From Pseudomonadota bacterium (GTDB lineage: Bacteria > Desulfobacterota > Binatia > UBA9968): a DNA stretch of 64,000 nt. Positions 46,001 through 55,274 of this stretch are shown piece after piece. The stretch covers positions 62,001 through 126,000 of the forward strand of contig JAJPJQ010000031.1 of assembly GCA_021324155.1 (NCBI GenBank), given 5' to 3'. The position numbers and the translations under genes are program-made. A model generated the notes under the pieces. It saw nothing but the letters and a program-made list of their open reading frames with translations, did no database searches and was not told the origin of the DNA. Within the stretch, counting starts at the first letter, position 1. Every line of letters starts with the position of its first letter.

Positions 46001-47677
46001 TCGGTACAGGTCCAGACCCATATTCACGTACTGCGCGCCCTGTCCGGGAAACATGAACGCAACGGGCCGCTCGCTGGATTCGCCGACTGATGTAAAAATC
46101 CGTTTCGCGTCCGATTGCTCTAGAACATTCAATGCATCTTCCCGATCGCGGCAGACCATCGCGCGGCGGTGATTAAAAACTCGGCGTCCGGTTTGAAGCG
46201 TATAAGCGGCGTCGGCGAAATTGAGCTTGGAATGCTCTTTGAGGTGTTGCAGAAGATTTTTCGTCGCCGCGTCCAAGGCGCTTGCGCTTTTTGCGGAGAG
46301 AACGATCAGCTGCCAAGCGCCGGCGTCGGAGGAAGAGGTTCGGGACGGAGCTTCCTCCATGACGGCGTGCGCGTTCGTGCCTCCGATACCGAAAGAGCTT
46401 ACCGCGGCGCGCCGCGGATTCCCGTTGCACCGCCAATCGGACAGCGAGCGACTGACATAGAAAGGGCTGTTGCCGAAATCGATCTTGGGATTGGGCTCGG
46501 AAAAATGCAGGCTCGGCGGAATCAGCTTATGTCTTAGAGCTTGCGCAGTCTTGATGACGCCCGCGACGCCGGCGGCGGTGTCGGTATGGCCGATATTGCT
46601 TTTCACCGCTCCGATCGCGCAGTAGCCTTTCTTGTCCGTCGCGGCGCGAAAAGCCTTGGTCAGGCCGGCGATCTCGATCGGATCGCCGAGCGAGGTGCCG
46701 GTCCCATGGGCCTCAATGTAGCTAACGGTGTCCGGCTCCACTTCCGCCATGGCAAGGGCCATGGAAATAACTTCGGCCTGTCCATCTATGCTGGGCGCCG
46801 TGTAGCCGATCTTCAGCGAACCGTCGTTGTTAACGGCCGTGCCCTTGATGACGGCATAAATGTGATCCCCGTCTTCTACGGCGTCGCTAAGGCGTTTCAA
46901 CACCACGACGCCGACTCCACTACCCGGCACAGTGCCTTGCGCTAGAGCGTCGAAGACGCGACAGTGGCCGTCCGGAGAAAGAATCATTCCTTCCTGGTAG
47001 AAATAGCCGGACTTTCGAGTCGAATGGATGCTGACGCCGCCCGCCAGAGAAATGTCGCAGTGATAATTCAACAGGCCCTGGCACGCTTGATGAATCGCCA
47101 CCAGGGAGGTGGAGCAGGCGGTCTGGACCGTGATTGCTGGCCCCTTGAGGTTAAGTTTGTACGCAACACGGGTAGTCAGATAGTCCTTGTCATCGAGAAT
47201 CATCATTTGAAACCAGCCCAAGGACTCCAGCAGATTCGGATTGGAATAAAGATTATCGAGGAGATATGCGTTGAGCCCTACGCCGGCGTAGACGCCGATC
47301 AAGCCCTTATACTGTTCAGGATCGTAGCCGGCGTTTTCCAGCGCTTCCCAAGAGCACTCGAGAAAGAGCCTCTGTTGAGGATCCATCGCTTCGGCTTCCC
47401 TCGGGGTGAAGCCGAAGAAAGCGGCGTCGAAGGACTCGATACCTTCGAGGATTCCTCCCGCCCTGACGTAGTTGGGCGCGTTGAAAGCAGCCGGAGATAC
47501 GCCGGCCGCCAGCAGGTCCTCGTCCGAGAAGAATGAAATACCCTCAACTCCGTTTTTGATATTGCGCCAAAATTCGTCGACGCTGCGCGCCTTGGGGAAT
47601 CGACCGGCCATGCCGATGATGGCGATGTCGAAGCCTGTCTGAGGGCTCGACATATTGGATATTGGTGTGTGACTCAT
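43079..47677 (-). CDS. Type I PKS module: KS-AT-KR-ACP
   Basis: This is a 1532-residue polyketide synthase. The KS (about 14-440) has the active Cys188 in QTACSTSL, with EAHGTGT and KSNIGHTDTAAG. The AT (about 545-860) has GHSIGEF and HAFH, which indicates malonyl-CoA. The KR (about 1130-1400) has NADPH-binding GGLGNIG and a YAAGN active site. The ACP (about 1440-1510) has LGGHSLL. DH and ER are absent, so one malonate is added and reduced to a beta-hydroxyl. KR stereotype is unclear because no LDD motif is seen. The start overlaps the stop of the preceding NRPS gene by 4 bases (47674-47677). Confidence 0.95.
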   Translation of the reverse strand: MSHTPISNMSSPQTGFDIAIIGMAGRFPKARSVDEFWRNIKNGVEGISFFSDEDLLAAGVSPAAFNAPNYVRAGGILEGIESFDAAFFGFTPREAEAMDPQQRLFLECSWEALENAGYDPEQYKGLIGVYAGVGLNAYLLDNLYSNPNLLESLGWFQMMILDDKDYLTTRVAYKLNLKGPAITVQTACSTSLVAIHQACQGLLNYHCDISLAGGVSIHSTRKSGYFYQEGMILSPDGHCRVFDALAQGTVPGSGVGVVVLKRLSDAVEDGDHIYAVIKGTAVNNDGSLKIGYTAPSIDGQAEVISMALAMAEVEPDTVSYIEAHGTGTSLGDPIEIAGLTKAFRAATDKKGYCAIGAVKSNIGHTDTAAGVAGVIKTAQALRHKLIPPSLHFSEPNPKIDFGNSPFYVSRSLSDWRCNGNPRRAAVSSFGIGGTNAHAVMEEAPSRTSSSDAGAWQLIVLSAKSASALDAATKNLLQHLKEHSKLNFADAAYTLQTGRRVFNHRRAMVCRDREDALNVLEQSDAKRIFTSVGESSERPVAFMFPGQGAQYVNMGLDLYRNEPVFREQIDLCSTILAPRLGLDLRDVLYPKGDEESAVKQLNQTAVTQPALFVVEYCLARLIMHWGIKPQAMIGHSIGEFVAGCLAGVFSLADALAVVGTRARLMNQLPAGSMLAVPLSREELSGLLGQELSLAALNGPSMSVVSGPTEAVEKFEKELGRRGVESRRLHTSHAFHSKMMDPMLEPFAEQLRKVKRAAPTIPYLSNVTGTWITAADAADPYYWTKHLRQAVRFAEGVQQLLNEPGRVLLEVGPGQTLTALARQQAGRSVEQVVASMRHPRDASSDQAVLLNAVGKLWLKGVRVDWSNLHGKKRLRVPLPTYPFERQRYWIEPARPDSRGDHRRAPSGKKPDIADWFYLPSWKRSAFPPLPSVALEDGTTSWLVFIDEQGVGRAVVERLRRGGRSVVAVSAGEKFAANGAGLYTINPRERQDYNLLLQELRAEDKLPGRIVHLWSVSDAAASPEKELFDETLARGFYSLVYLARALAEHVTSAIQIDVVSNRMQEVYGEAAVSPAKATVVGPCKVIPQEYPNITCRSIDIDARGGSEDSAVDRLMVELSSGPTDLVVAHRGNHRWIQIFDPIAVGENRGAETKLKDNGVYLITGGLGNIGLVLAEYLAKIVKARLVLVGRSPLPPKEEWARYLQNADHDADAMKIRRIQAMEEAGAEVLAVAADVADEKQMAAAIALADQRFGAIHGVIHAAGTIAGVLIPETAPERCINQFRSKTDGLLVLDKLLRGRRLDFRLLTSSISCVLGGLGYSAYAAGNLFMDAFACNAARTNAPWISINYDSWNFSGPTGTPPGRALAELALTPEEGVEVFRRALSLGGAAHVVVSTGDLQARIDQWVKLESLRGNGAVAEEQPQAPSWLHSRPDLSTSYAPPSTPTEEALVEIWKNLFGLDQVGIHDDFFELGGHSLLAMQVVSRIRSALEVNLPLNDLFEKPTVSGLAERIETIRWASRGVASGGPASGRTEIEL

Positions 47678-50600
47678 TCCTGGTGTCCCCTACGCTCGAC
47701 AGCCGCCTGCGCACGCCGCCGATTGTACATCGCCGATCGCTGCCTTTCCGCTCGATCCGCTGTTTCGGTTGATAGTCGTTGCTCCGGCGCATCGCTCAAA
47801 TACTTGGCAAGCGTGCTGATGGTCGGATAGCGGAACAGCTCGATCATCGGCACATCGCGGCGGAGTGCGGCCTGTAGCTGGCCGTGGACTTTGGCCAGCA
47901 GCAGCGAGTGGCCGCCGAGGTCAAAAAAGTTGTCGTGGATGCCGACGCGCTGAAGACCCAGCGCCGCCGCCCAGATTCCCGCGACGACTTTTTCAACTCC
48001 GGACTCCGGCTCGACGAAAGCCGACTCCAGCTCCGGCCTTGTCGTGTCCGGCGCCGGCAGCGCGCGACGATCGACCTTGCGGTTCGGCGTCAACGGCAGC
48101 GCATCCATGAAGACGAAGGCGCCAGGAACCATGTACTCGGGGAGCTTCTGCTGCAGGAAAGTTCGCAGTTCGGTCGTAGTTGGGTTGGGATCGTGCGTAG
48201 AAACGATGTATCCCACCAGCCGCTTGTCCCCGGGGACGTCCTCCCTCACGATGACGACAGCCTCGCGGACCGCAGGGTGCTCCGCCAACACGGTTTCGAT
48301 CTCGCCCAATTCGATGCGGTACCCGCGGACTTTTACCTGATGATCGATCCTGCCGAGCAGCTCGATGTTTCCGTTCGATAAATAGCGGGCGAGATCGCCG
48401 GTTCTATAGAGACGCGCTTCGGGTTCGCCGCTGAAAGGATCCGGGATGAACTTTTCAGCCGTAAGCTCCGGACGGCCGAGATAACCGCGGGCGAGACCGT
48501 CGCCTCCGATCAACAACTCGCCGGCGACCCCGATGGGCGCCAGCTGCCCGTAGCGGTCCACTATATATATATGGGTGTTGGCGATGGGGCGGCCCACTGG
48601 AATCGCGCGGTCCGCCGATTCCACGGGATGGACGGCGGACCAGATCGTCGTTTCCGTCGGACCGTACATGTTCCACAAAGAGCCGCATCGGCTTAGCAGC
48701 GCATCGGCCAATTCCGGCGGCCACCCTTCGCCGCCGCAGAGGATTTTAAGCCGTTTTTCTCCTTCCCAGCCCGACTCCACCAGCAGCCGCCAGGTAGCCG
48801 GCGTCGCCTGCATGATAGTGGCGCCGGAGCTGCCGATCGTTTTCGCAAGCTCGCGGCCGTCCGTGAGAATCTCGCGGCCGACGATCACTACCCGCGCGCC
48901 GACCGTCAGCGGCAGATAGAGCTCCAATCCCGCAATGTCGAAAGACAGAGTCGTGACGGCCAAAAGGACATCCTTGTCGGAGATCCCCGGACGCCGCCGC
49001 ATCGACTCGACAAAATTCACCAGCGCGCGGTGCGGTATTTGGACGCCCTTCGGTTTGCCGGTAGACCCTGACGTGTAGATCACATAGGCTAAATTTGCCG
49101 GGTCGGAGCTATGCGTCGGATTGTCCGCTCTCTCCTGGGCGAATTCCGTCTGGTCTGCGTCGAGACAAACCACGCGCGCTTTATGCCGCGGCAACAGGTC
49201 GAGCAATTGCAGTTGTGTCACCAGCAGCGCAAGCCCGGCGTCTTCCAGCATGACCGCCAGCCGGTCCTGAGGATACGTGGGATCGAGCGGCACATACGCG
49301 CCGCCGGCCTTCATCACGCCCAGCAGCGCCACGATCATTTCCAAGGAGCGTTCGACGAACACGCCGACCAGAACGTCCGGGCCCACTCCGAGCGTTTTCA
49401 AATAATGGGCTAATCGATTCGCGCGCGCGTTAAGTTCTCGATAAGTCAGTTGCCGATCTTCAAAGACGGCAGCAATGGAGTCCGGCGTTCGCTCCACCTG
49501 GGCCTCGAAAAGCTCGTGGAAACACTTATCCTTCGCATAATCCGCCGCGGTTTTATTCCAATCGATCAGCAACTGGCGACGCTCGGCCTCGGTCAAGATC
49601 GGCAATTGAGAGATAGGCCGCGCCGCATCGGCGACGATGCCTGTCAACAAAGTCTGAAAGTGGCCGATCATCCGCTCGATCGTGGCGTCGTCAAACAGGT
49701 CGGTGTTGTATTCGATCGTATTGCTCTGAATCGATCCGACCGATATCGCCGCGTCGTCCGCCGGCTGCCCCATGCAGAGACTCAGATCAAATCTTGCGAT
49801 GCCGGAGTCGAGGCGCACGGGAGTTAAGGTCAATCCAGGCAGCTTGGCCCGCGACCGAGGAACGTTTTGGAGAACGAACATCACCTGGTAGATCGGATGG
49901 TGATCCAGCGCCCGCCGGGGTTGCAGCTCCTCGACCAATTTTTCGAAAGGCAGATCCTGATGCGCCATCGCCTCCAGCGAAGTCTGCCGCACGCGGCGCA
50001 GCAACTCTCGGTAGCTGGGATCGCCGGAAACATCGCTGCGCAAAACCAAATTATTGATGAAGCAGCCGATCAACTTCTCGGTTTCGACGCGGTTACGCCC
50101 GGCGGTGGGAGATCCGACCACGATATCGTCTTGTCCGGTATAGCGGTGCAGCAAGACCTTGAATGCCGCCAGCAAAGTCATGAACAACGTCACACCTTCC
50201 CGCCGACTGAACTGCGCGAGGTCATCGGCGAGCGCTTTCGGCAGCGTTAAAGCCCGGCGCGCCCCGCGATAGCTCTGCACAGGCGGTCGCGGGCGATCGG
50301 TCGGCAGCTCGAGCAGCGCGGGCGCGCCGGCCAATTTTTTCTTCCAATAGTTCAAGTGGCCGTCCAGAACGTCTCCCTGCAGCAGCCGTCTTTGCCAGAT
50401 CGCGAAGTCCGCATACTGAATCGGCAGCTCGGACAGGGCCGGCGGCATCGCGGTGGAAAAAGCTTCATAGAGGACCGCGAGCTCCTGGAAGAGCAGTTCC
50501 ATCGACCATCCGCCCGAGGCGATATGATGGATCGTCAACGCCAGAACATGCTCGGCCGGGCCAAGCTTCAGCAGTAGCGGCCGCAGCATCAGATCTACCG

Positions 50601-51150
50601 TTAGATCAATCGGCCGCGCGTTCTCCTCCGAGAGCGCGCGCAAAACTTCCGCATCGCGGCCGGCGGCCGGGACGGATTCGAGGTCGATGACCTCAAGTTC
50701 GGGCGATCGGCCCTCGGCGATCACCTGCGCCGGGGCTCCATTGACAACGACAAATGTGGTGCGCAGCACCTCGTGGCGGGTGACGATCGCGGTCAGAGTT
50801 TTCTCCAATGCCTCCACGTTGAGGCGGCCCGTCAAGCGCAGCACGATGTGGTCGTTATAGACAGTGTTGTTCGGCTCGAACTGATTGAAAAACCAAAGCC
50901 GCTGCTGGGCGAACGAGAGCGGAATCGCGCCATTTTTCGCAGTCGATACAAGCGGCGTCTCAGCCACGGGAGCGGCCGTATCGCTGGTCGCGCGCAGGAA
51001 CGTAAGGATATCCTGTTTGCGTTCTTTTAACTCCGCCGCCAACTCCAGTGTCAAAACTTCTTTCGGGCCGTTACAGCGCAAGCGCTCGCCGTCCGCCCAA
51101 AGCTCCACGCTTAGGCTACGCAGATGAGAAAGAAATTCCGCTGTTGTCAC
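47674..51150 (-). CDS. NRPS module: docking-C-A(Gly)-T with altered C-domain motif
   Basis: This 1158-residue synthetase has a TubC_N-type docking domain (about 1-55), C domain (about 75-495), A domain (about 520-1010) and carrier with LGGHSLL (Ser1082). Pocket residues read by alignment are D-I-L-Q-L-G-M-I-W-K, essentially the glycine code. The C-domain catalytic motif is HHIASGG, with Gly213 where Asp is nearly invariant (GGC at 50512-50514 on the minus strand). Translation starts at GTG 51150. No epimerase or TE is present; the docking domain and the coupled PKS gene place it between the loading protein and the PKS. Confidence 0.94.
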   Translation of the reverse strand: MTTAEFLSHLRSLSVELWADGERLRCNGPKEVLTLELAAELKERKQDILTFLRATSDTAAPVAETPLVSTAKNGAIPLSFAQQRLWFFNQFEPNNTVYNDHIVLRLTGRLNVEALEKTLTAIVTRHEVLRTTFVVVNGAPAQVIAEGRSPELEVIDLESVPAAGRDAEVLRALSEENARPIDLTVDLMLRPLLLKLGPAEHVLALTIHHIASGGWSMELLFQELAVLYEAFSTAMPPALSELPIQYADFAIWQRRLLQGDVLDGHLNYWKKKLAGAPALLELPTDRPRPPVQSYRGARRALTLPKALADDLAQFSRREGVTLFMTLLAAFKVLLHRYTGQDDIVVGSPTAGRNRVETEKLIGCFINNLVLRSDVSGDPSYRELLRRVRQTSLEAMAHQDLPFEKLVEELQPRRALDHHPIYQVMFVLQNVPRSRAKLPGLTLTPVRLDSGIARFDLSLCMGQPADDAAISVGSIQSNTIEYNTDLFDDATIERMIGHFQTLLTGIVADAARPISQLPILTEAERRQLLIDWNKTAADYAKDKCFHELFEAQVERTPDSIAAVFEDRQLTYRELNARANRLAHYLKTLGVGPDVLVGVFVERSLEMIVALLGVMKAGGAYVPLDPTYPQDRLAVMLEDAGLALLVTQLQLLDLLPRHKARVVCLDADQTEFAQERADNPTHSSDPANLAYVIYTSGSTGKPKGVQIPHRALVNFVESMRRRPGISDKDVLLAVTTLSFDIAGLELYLPLTVGARVVIVGREILTDGRELAKTIGSSGATIMQATPATWRLLVESGWEGEKRLKILCGGEGWPPELADALLSRCGSLWNMYGPTETTIWSAVHPVESADRAIPVGRPIANTHIYIVDRYGQLAPIGVAGELLIGGDGLARGYLGRPELTAEKFIPDPFSGEPEARLYRTGDLARYLSNGNIELLGRIDHQVKVRGYRIELGEIETVLAEHPAVREAVVIVREDVPGDKRLVGYIVSTHDPNPTTTELRTFLQQKLPEYMVPGAFVFMDALPLTPNRKVDRRALPAPDTTRPELESAFVEPESGVEKVVAGIWAAALGLQRVGIHDNFFDLGGHSLLLAKVHGQLQAALRRDVPMIELFRYPTISTLAKYLSDAPEQRLSTETADRAERQRSAMYNRRRAQAAVERRGHQE

Positions 51151-51466
51151 GGACCCTTTACTCCGAAAGAGAAGTTTTTCTCATTCTACAAACCCGACGA
51201 ATGCGGTACGAAGTCCCTGCTCCGTAGCGGAAACGCTTTCATCAAAAATGACGCAATTAGCTAAACGACTGATTCCGATTCCGCTCACGTGCTCAAATGC
51301 TCCGTTTGATTCTCAACGGTGCACATCCCGCATTTGCGCTTTGACGCGTCACGGTCCTCCTCCACGGCGTCTTGAAAATAATTTGGGCAGTGTACTATAT
51401 CATGGACGCTTCGCATCGGGAAATACCCTGAGTTCAATAAAATTCTTACCTGAGTTTCCACCAACT
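51151..51466. other. Intergenic region between loading protein and Gly module
   Basis: No gene or strong hairpin seen. It is lower in GC than its flanks and may carry a second promoter for the downstream genes; a TATAGT hexamer on the minus strand near 51390-51400 is a weak candidate -10. Confidence 0.4.
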
Positions 51467-54400
51467 TTATGATCTTTTTTTAGCGCTCGCAGGCGGGCCT
51501 TCTCGCTGCTCCTCCGAAAACTTGCCGCGTGGCGCCAGACCTTCCGCCGCATCTCCCACGTCCCATGAGTCGCGTTCGATTTTGTTTATCGCCTCCGCTA
51601 TACCTGCCACCGTGGGACTCGCGAAGAACACATCTAGCGACAGATGGACCCCGAAGACATTGAAGATGCGAGACATCACACGGACGGCGTCGAGGGAATG
51701 TCCACCGAGCTCAAGGAAGCTATCGTGGATTCCCACTTTCTCCAACTGCAGCACTTCTTTCCATACTTCCGAGATGAGTTTTTCAGTTTCGGTTTCCGGC
51801 GCGACGAAGGGCTCACCGAGCTCCCGTCTCCCTACATCGAGCGACGGGAGGGCTTTGCGGTCGACTTTGCCGTTGGGATTGACCGGTAGACTATCGAGGA
51901 TCATAAAGTCCGCCGGTATCATGTAATCGGGAAATTTCGACGCAAGGAATTTTCTCAACGCCGCCGTTATTTCCGGACTACCGCCGTTTTTCAATACGAC
52001 ATACGCAATCAGGCGCGTTTCCCGGTTAGCATCGTCGGCAGCCACGACGACCACCTCGCTGGCGGCAGGATATTCCAGCAGCGCCGTTTCGATCTCAGCG
52101 AGGTCGACTCCATAGCCCCTTACTTTGACGCGAGAATCCTTTCGCCCGATGCACGTCAGACACCCATCGGATGACACGCGGCCGAGGTCGCCGGTTCGGT
52201 AAATCCTCTCTCTGCCGCCCGCCGGATCGGGCAGCAGAACGGATTGCGTCAAATCGGTTTCACGCCAATAACCGGGAAAAAGATAATCGCTCTTGACAGC
52301 TATTTCTCCGACTTCGCCGCGACCCATCTCGCGCCCGTCGTCGTTGAGAATAAGAACCGTTTTGCCTTCGACGGGATAACCGACCGGAACGGCGCGCTCG
52401 CCGATATCCGTCTCCTTGTCGATAAAGTAGTTGGCCACATGCATGGCCTCGGCCGACGCCAATATCTGCACCAGAACACACTGCGGAGAAAAATGTTTCT
52501 GGTAAAATTCTATATCAATCTTTTTGAGCGGTTCGCTTCCCAGCCGGATCAGGCGCAGCTTGGGGAAATTTTCTCTACCCGAAAGAGTCGCGGCGAAACT
52601 CCGAAACACCGTTGGCGACGAGATATAGATCGTGATTTCCTCGGTTCTCAACCAGCGAGAGAGATCCGCAACGCCCCGCTCCTTGATATTCCATAGATAA
52701 AGCGACGCGCCGTAAAGCAGCGCGCTGAAGATCATCATGCCACCATGAGCGCTGCTGCTCGACGCAAAGAGGATCATCCGGTCTTCCGGACCGTAACGGC
52801 ACGGATTCCCGGACGCCATCACACTGTGCAGCAGGTCCCGGTGATCGTGCATGACACTCTTGGGCTGCCCTGACGAGCCGGAGGTGTACAGGATATACGC
52901 CAGGTCACGAGGCGAAATGGAGAGTCCTAAATTTTCATTGGAGAGCTCGGGATCGAGCTCGTCGATATCGATCAACTGGCCTCCACGAAGCGCGCCGTTC
53001 GCCAAAGACACATTTTTATGGGAAGTCACGATGAGGCGGGCTTCCGTGGCTTCTAAGACATGCTGCAACCTGCCGGGTGGATTGGACGAATCGAGGGGGA
53101 CGCAAATTTTTCCCGCCTTCAGTACCCCGAGCACGGCGATGATCGCCTTCTCGTCCGCATCGACCAGCACGACGGCGGGCTCCTGTCCCGTCCCGCGCTT
53201 GGCCAGAATGGCGCGCGCCAATCGATTCGCGGCCTTGTTCAATTCGCTATAGGTGAGCGTGGACTCCTTCGTTTTGACCGCTGGGCGCCCCGCATACAAC
53301 GCGGCGATACGCTCGAAGCGTTCCGTAATCGACCGCTCAATCTCATCCTTTTGGAATTCAACAAAGGCTCCACTCGTATGATGGCATTTCGCAACGATCG
53401 CGTTTTGGGTCTTCCACTCTCCGATGCTAGCATCAAAACGATTCGTGTCGGAGACCGGACCCGGCGCGTCTTCGTTGCGCGCACTTACCGCGAGCGCAGG
53501 TTGTGAGCGCTCATCGACGATTGCTTCGGAAGCACGCTGCTCTTTCTCCAGTTTAACGACAGCAAATTTACCGGTTCGAGGATCGTTGTGGATTTGCTTT
53601 ACCCGCCGGACCTCGAATGTGGTCCGCAAGGCGCACTTCATTTGCAGTATCCGATGGAATTCCTTTCGGATCGCCGAGTCGAGATCATGACGCGCGACGT
53701 AATTAATCCGGACGCTATCGGGCCGGCGGGAAATAAACTGAAACTTTTCTATGCCTGGAACGTAAAATTCGCCTAGAACATGGTGACTGATGGAATCGCA
53801 GGCGCCGTCGTCTAGAATCACCGGTAAAGCGTCGCTTGAGCGACCGCTGATGTCGCGAATAGTTGTCGATGATACGCCGGGCGCGTTCGGGCCCAGCATG
53901 ACATGGTCGCCCAATTCGTACCGTATGATCGGCAGCGTGAAGTTATACAGGTTGGTGAGCACGACTCGGCCTGCCGCGCCTGGCGGCACAGGCCGGTTGT
54001 CATCGGCCAGAACCTCTAAAATATTCAGATCGTTCATGACGACCATGTCGCTTTGGCCGGGTTGTCTCGCAGCAATGAAGAGGGACTCGGAAGCGCTGTA
54101 TAGAACATATATCGGCGCTCCCCATGCTTCCTGAATCGTCTGCTCCATAGCGGCCGTAAGTTTATCGCCGCTGAGGAATATCTTTTGCGGACGGATACTA
54201 AGTGAGCCTTCTATCGCGAGCTCCGCCAGCATCGACACGCTCGATGCATAACCTCCGAGCTGGCACGGTTGGAATCCATTCAATTGCGACACAACATTTT
54301 GCAAAGGATCAAGCACCGAAAGAACCAGCACATCGTAAACCGCCTTCGGCATACGCACATAGGAGGATACGGCCGCAAAATGACCATGGGACGCCAGGAG

Positions 54401-54802
54401 GACGGCGACTTTACTTTTACTTGAAGAGTGATTCTCCGAGAACGTTAGACGGCCGGCCAGAGCGGTATGCGCGAGCTGCCAGGCTGTACGGTCATAAACA
54501 AAAATGCCGAGGTTTCCCGAAGAACCGGAGCTATGAACGACGATGAAATCCCGCCCGAAGTCCTGACGAGGATCGCGATTTTCATGAATCCACCGCTCCA
54601 GATCTTGTTTACTCAGTCGGGAATCACAAACAGCGGCATCAAAATTATCCATTAGCAGTGGTTTCGTAAGAAAAGGCAGGTCTCCAACTTCCACCTCGGC
54701 CAAATCTTTTTCTCGTATGCCGTGGCTGCCGTAATAGTCCCGATAAAAGGCCGAGCGCTCCCACACGTGCGTCAGCAATTTATGAAATCTTTCGTGTCCC
54801 AT
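51467..54802 (-). CDS. Loading protein: PaaK/CapK-like adenylate-forming domain fused to NRPS A-T
   Basis: This 1111-residue protein has an unusual layout. Residues 1-430 form a phenylacetate-CoA-ligase/CapK-like adenylate-forming domain with a HSSGSSGNLG P-loop, YSASES, IRYELGD and a late TGKFAVVK Lys. Residues about 490-1000 form an NRPS-type A domain (YILYTSGSSGQPKSVMHDH, RIYRTGDLGR, NPNGKVDRK). A carrier with LGGHSLD ends the protein. The position of the Asp that binds an alpha-amino group is Ala, in the stretch SSAHGGMM, so the second A domain probably takes a carboxylic acid lacking an alpha-amine. There is no C domain, so this is the starter unit. How the two adenylating domains share one carrier is unknown. 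Confidence 0.88.
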   Translation of the reverse strand: MGHERFHKLLTHVWERSAFYRDYYGSHGIREKDLAEVEVGDLPFLTKPLLMDNFDAAVCDSRLSKQDLERWIHENRDPRQDFGRDFIVVHSSGSSGNLGIFVYDRTAWQLAHTALAGRLTFSENHSSSKSKVAVLLASHGHFAAVSSYVRMPKAVYDVLVLSVLDPLQNVVSQLNGFQPCQLGGYASSVSMLAELAIEGSLSIRPQKIFLSGDKLTAAMEQTIQEAWGAPIYVLYSASESLFIAARQPGQSDMVVMNDLNILEVLADDNRPVPPGAAGRVVLTNLYNFTLPIIRYELGDHVMLGPNAPGVSSTTIRDISGRSSDALPVILDDGACDSISHHVLGEFYVPGIEKFQFISRRPDSVRINYVARHDLDSAIRKEFHRILQMKCALRTTFEVRRVKQIHNDPRTGKFAVVKLEKEQRASEAIVDERSQPALAVSARNEDAPGPVSDTNRFDASIGEWKTQNAIVAKCHHTSGAFVEFQKDEIERSITERFERIAALYAGRPAVKTKESTLTYSELNKAANRLARAILAKRGTGQEPAVVLVDADEKAIIAVLGVLKAGKICVPLDSSNPPGRLQHVLEATEARLIVTSHKNVSLANGALRGGQLIDIDELDPELSNENLGLSISPRDLAYILYTSGSSGQPKSVMHDHRDLLHSVMASGNPCRYGPEDRMILFASSSSAHGGMMIFSALLYGASLYLWNIKERGVADLSRWLRTEEITIYISSPTVFRSFAATLSGRENFPKLRLIRLGSEPLKKIDIEFYQKHFSPQCVLVQILASAEAMHVANYFIDKETDIGERAVPVGYPVEGKTVLILNDDGREMGRGEVGEIAVKSDYLFPGYWRETDLTQSVLLPDPAGGRERIYRTGDLGRVSSDGCLTCIGRKDSRVKVRGYGVDLAEIETALLEYPAASEVVVVAADDANRETRLIAYVVLKNGGSPEITAALRKFLASKFPDYMIPADFMILDSLPVNPNGKVDRKALPSLDVGRRELGEPFVAPETETEKLISEVWKEVLQLEKVGIHDSFLELGGHSLDAVRVMSRIFNVFGVHLSLDVFFASPTVAGIAEAINKIERDSWDVGDAAEGLAPRGKFSEEQREGPPASAKKRS

Positions 54803-55274
54803 AAAAATTGACTAGGCGTGCTGACTCGACCAGGGATTCATTTGCACAATCTTGCAAACCCATTGAGCGCGCGAGTCGTTGCCCCTCTGAATTCCCATAC
54901 GAGGGTCCTGAGTATAGTCCTGGAATTCAATTCCGCCGTTGCTTAAAGCATGTGCGTTGAAGTATCTAAAAAGCGTTCGAAACAACGTTCATATGATCAA
55001 ATGTTCCTTGCCATTCGCAAAAACGCACGGTGTCATACGCTTCTGCTCTCTCGCTTCGCATTTTGAACCGCCGGGGCGTTGCACTTTATCATAGGAGATA
55101 TGTCTAAAGGAATGAGCTGACTAGAAAAAATATATTTTAGCTCGAGTACGGTAAAACTTTCCGCTGGAGGAAAACGCGAAGAGAAATTCCTAAGTCAAAG
55201 GGCGCGCATTGCTAAGAAGCCACCAATTCTTGTCTGCGGCGGCCATGAAAGCAAACCATTTGCAGACTACGCAT
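54803..55274. other. AT-richer intergenic region upstream of the NRPS/PKS cluster
   Basis: This 472-base stretch is visibly lower in GC than neighbouring genes. I find no open reading frame of note and only the inverted repeat at 54841-54858. It probably holds the cluster promoter and separates the cluster from the next minus-strand block. Confidence 0.5.
54841..54858. promoter_or_regulatory. Inverted repeat upstream of the NRPS/PKS operon
   Basis: TTTGCA-N6-TGCAAA is a perfect 6-6-6 inverted repeat about 40-55 bases upstream of the loading-protein start, in the AT-richer intergenic region. It is a plausible operator for cluster expression; no regulator gene is adjacent. Confidence 0.4.
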
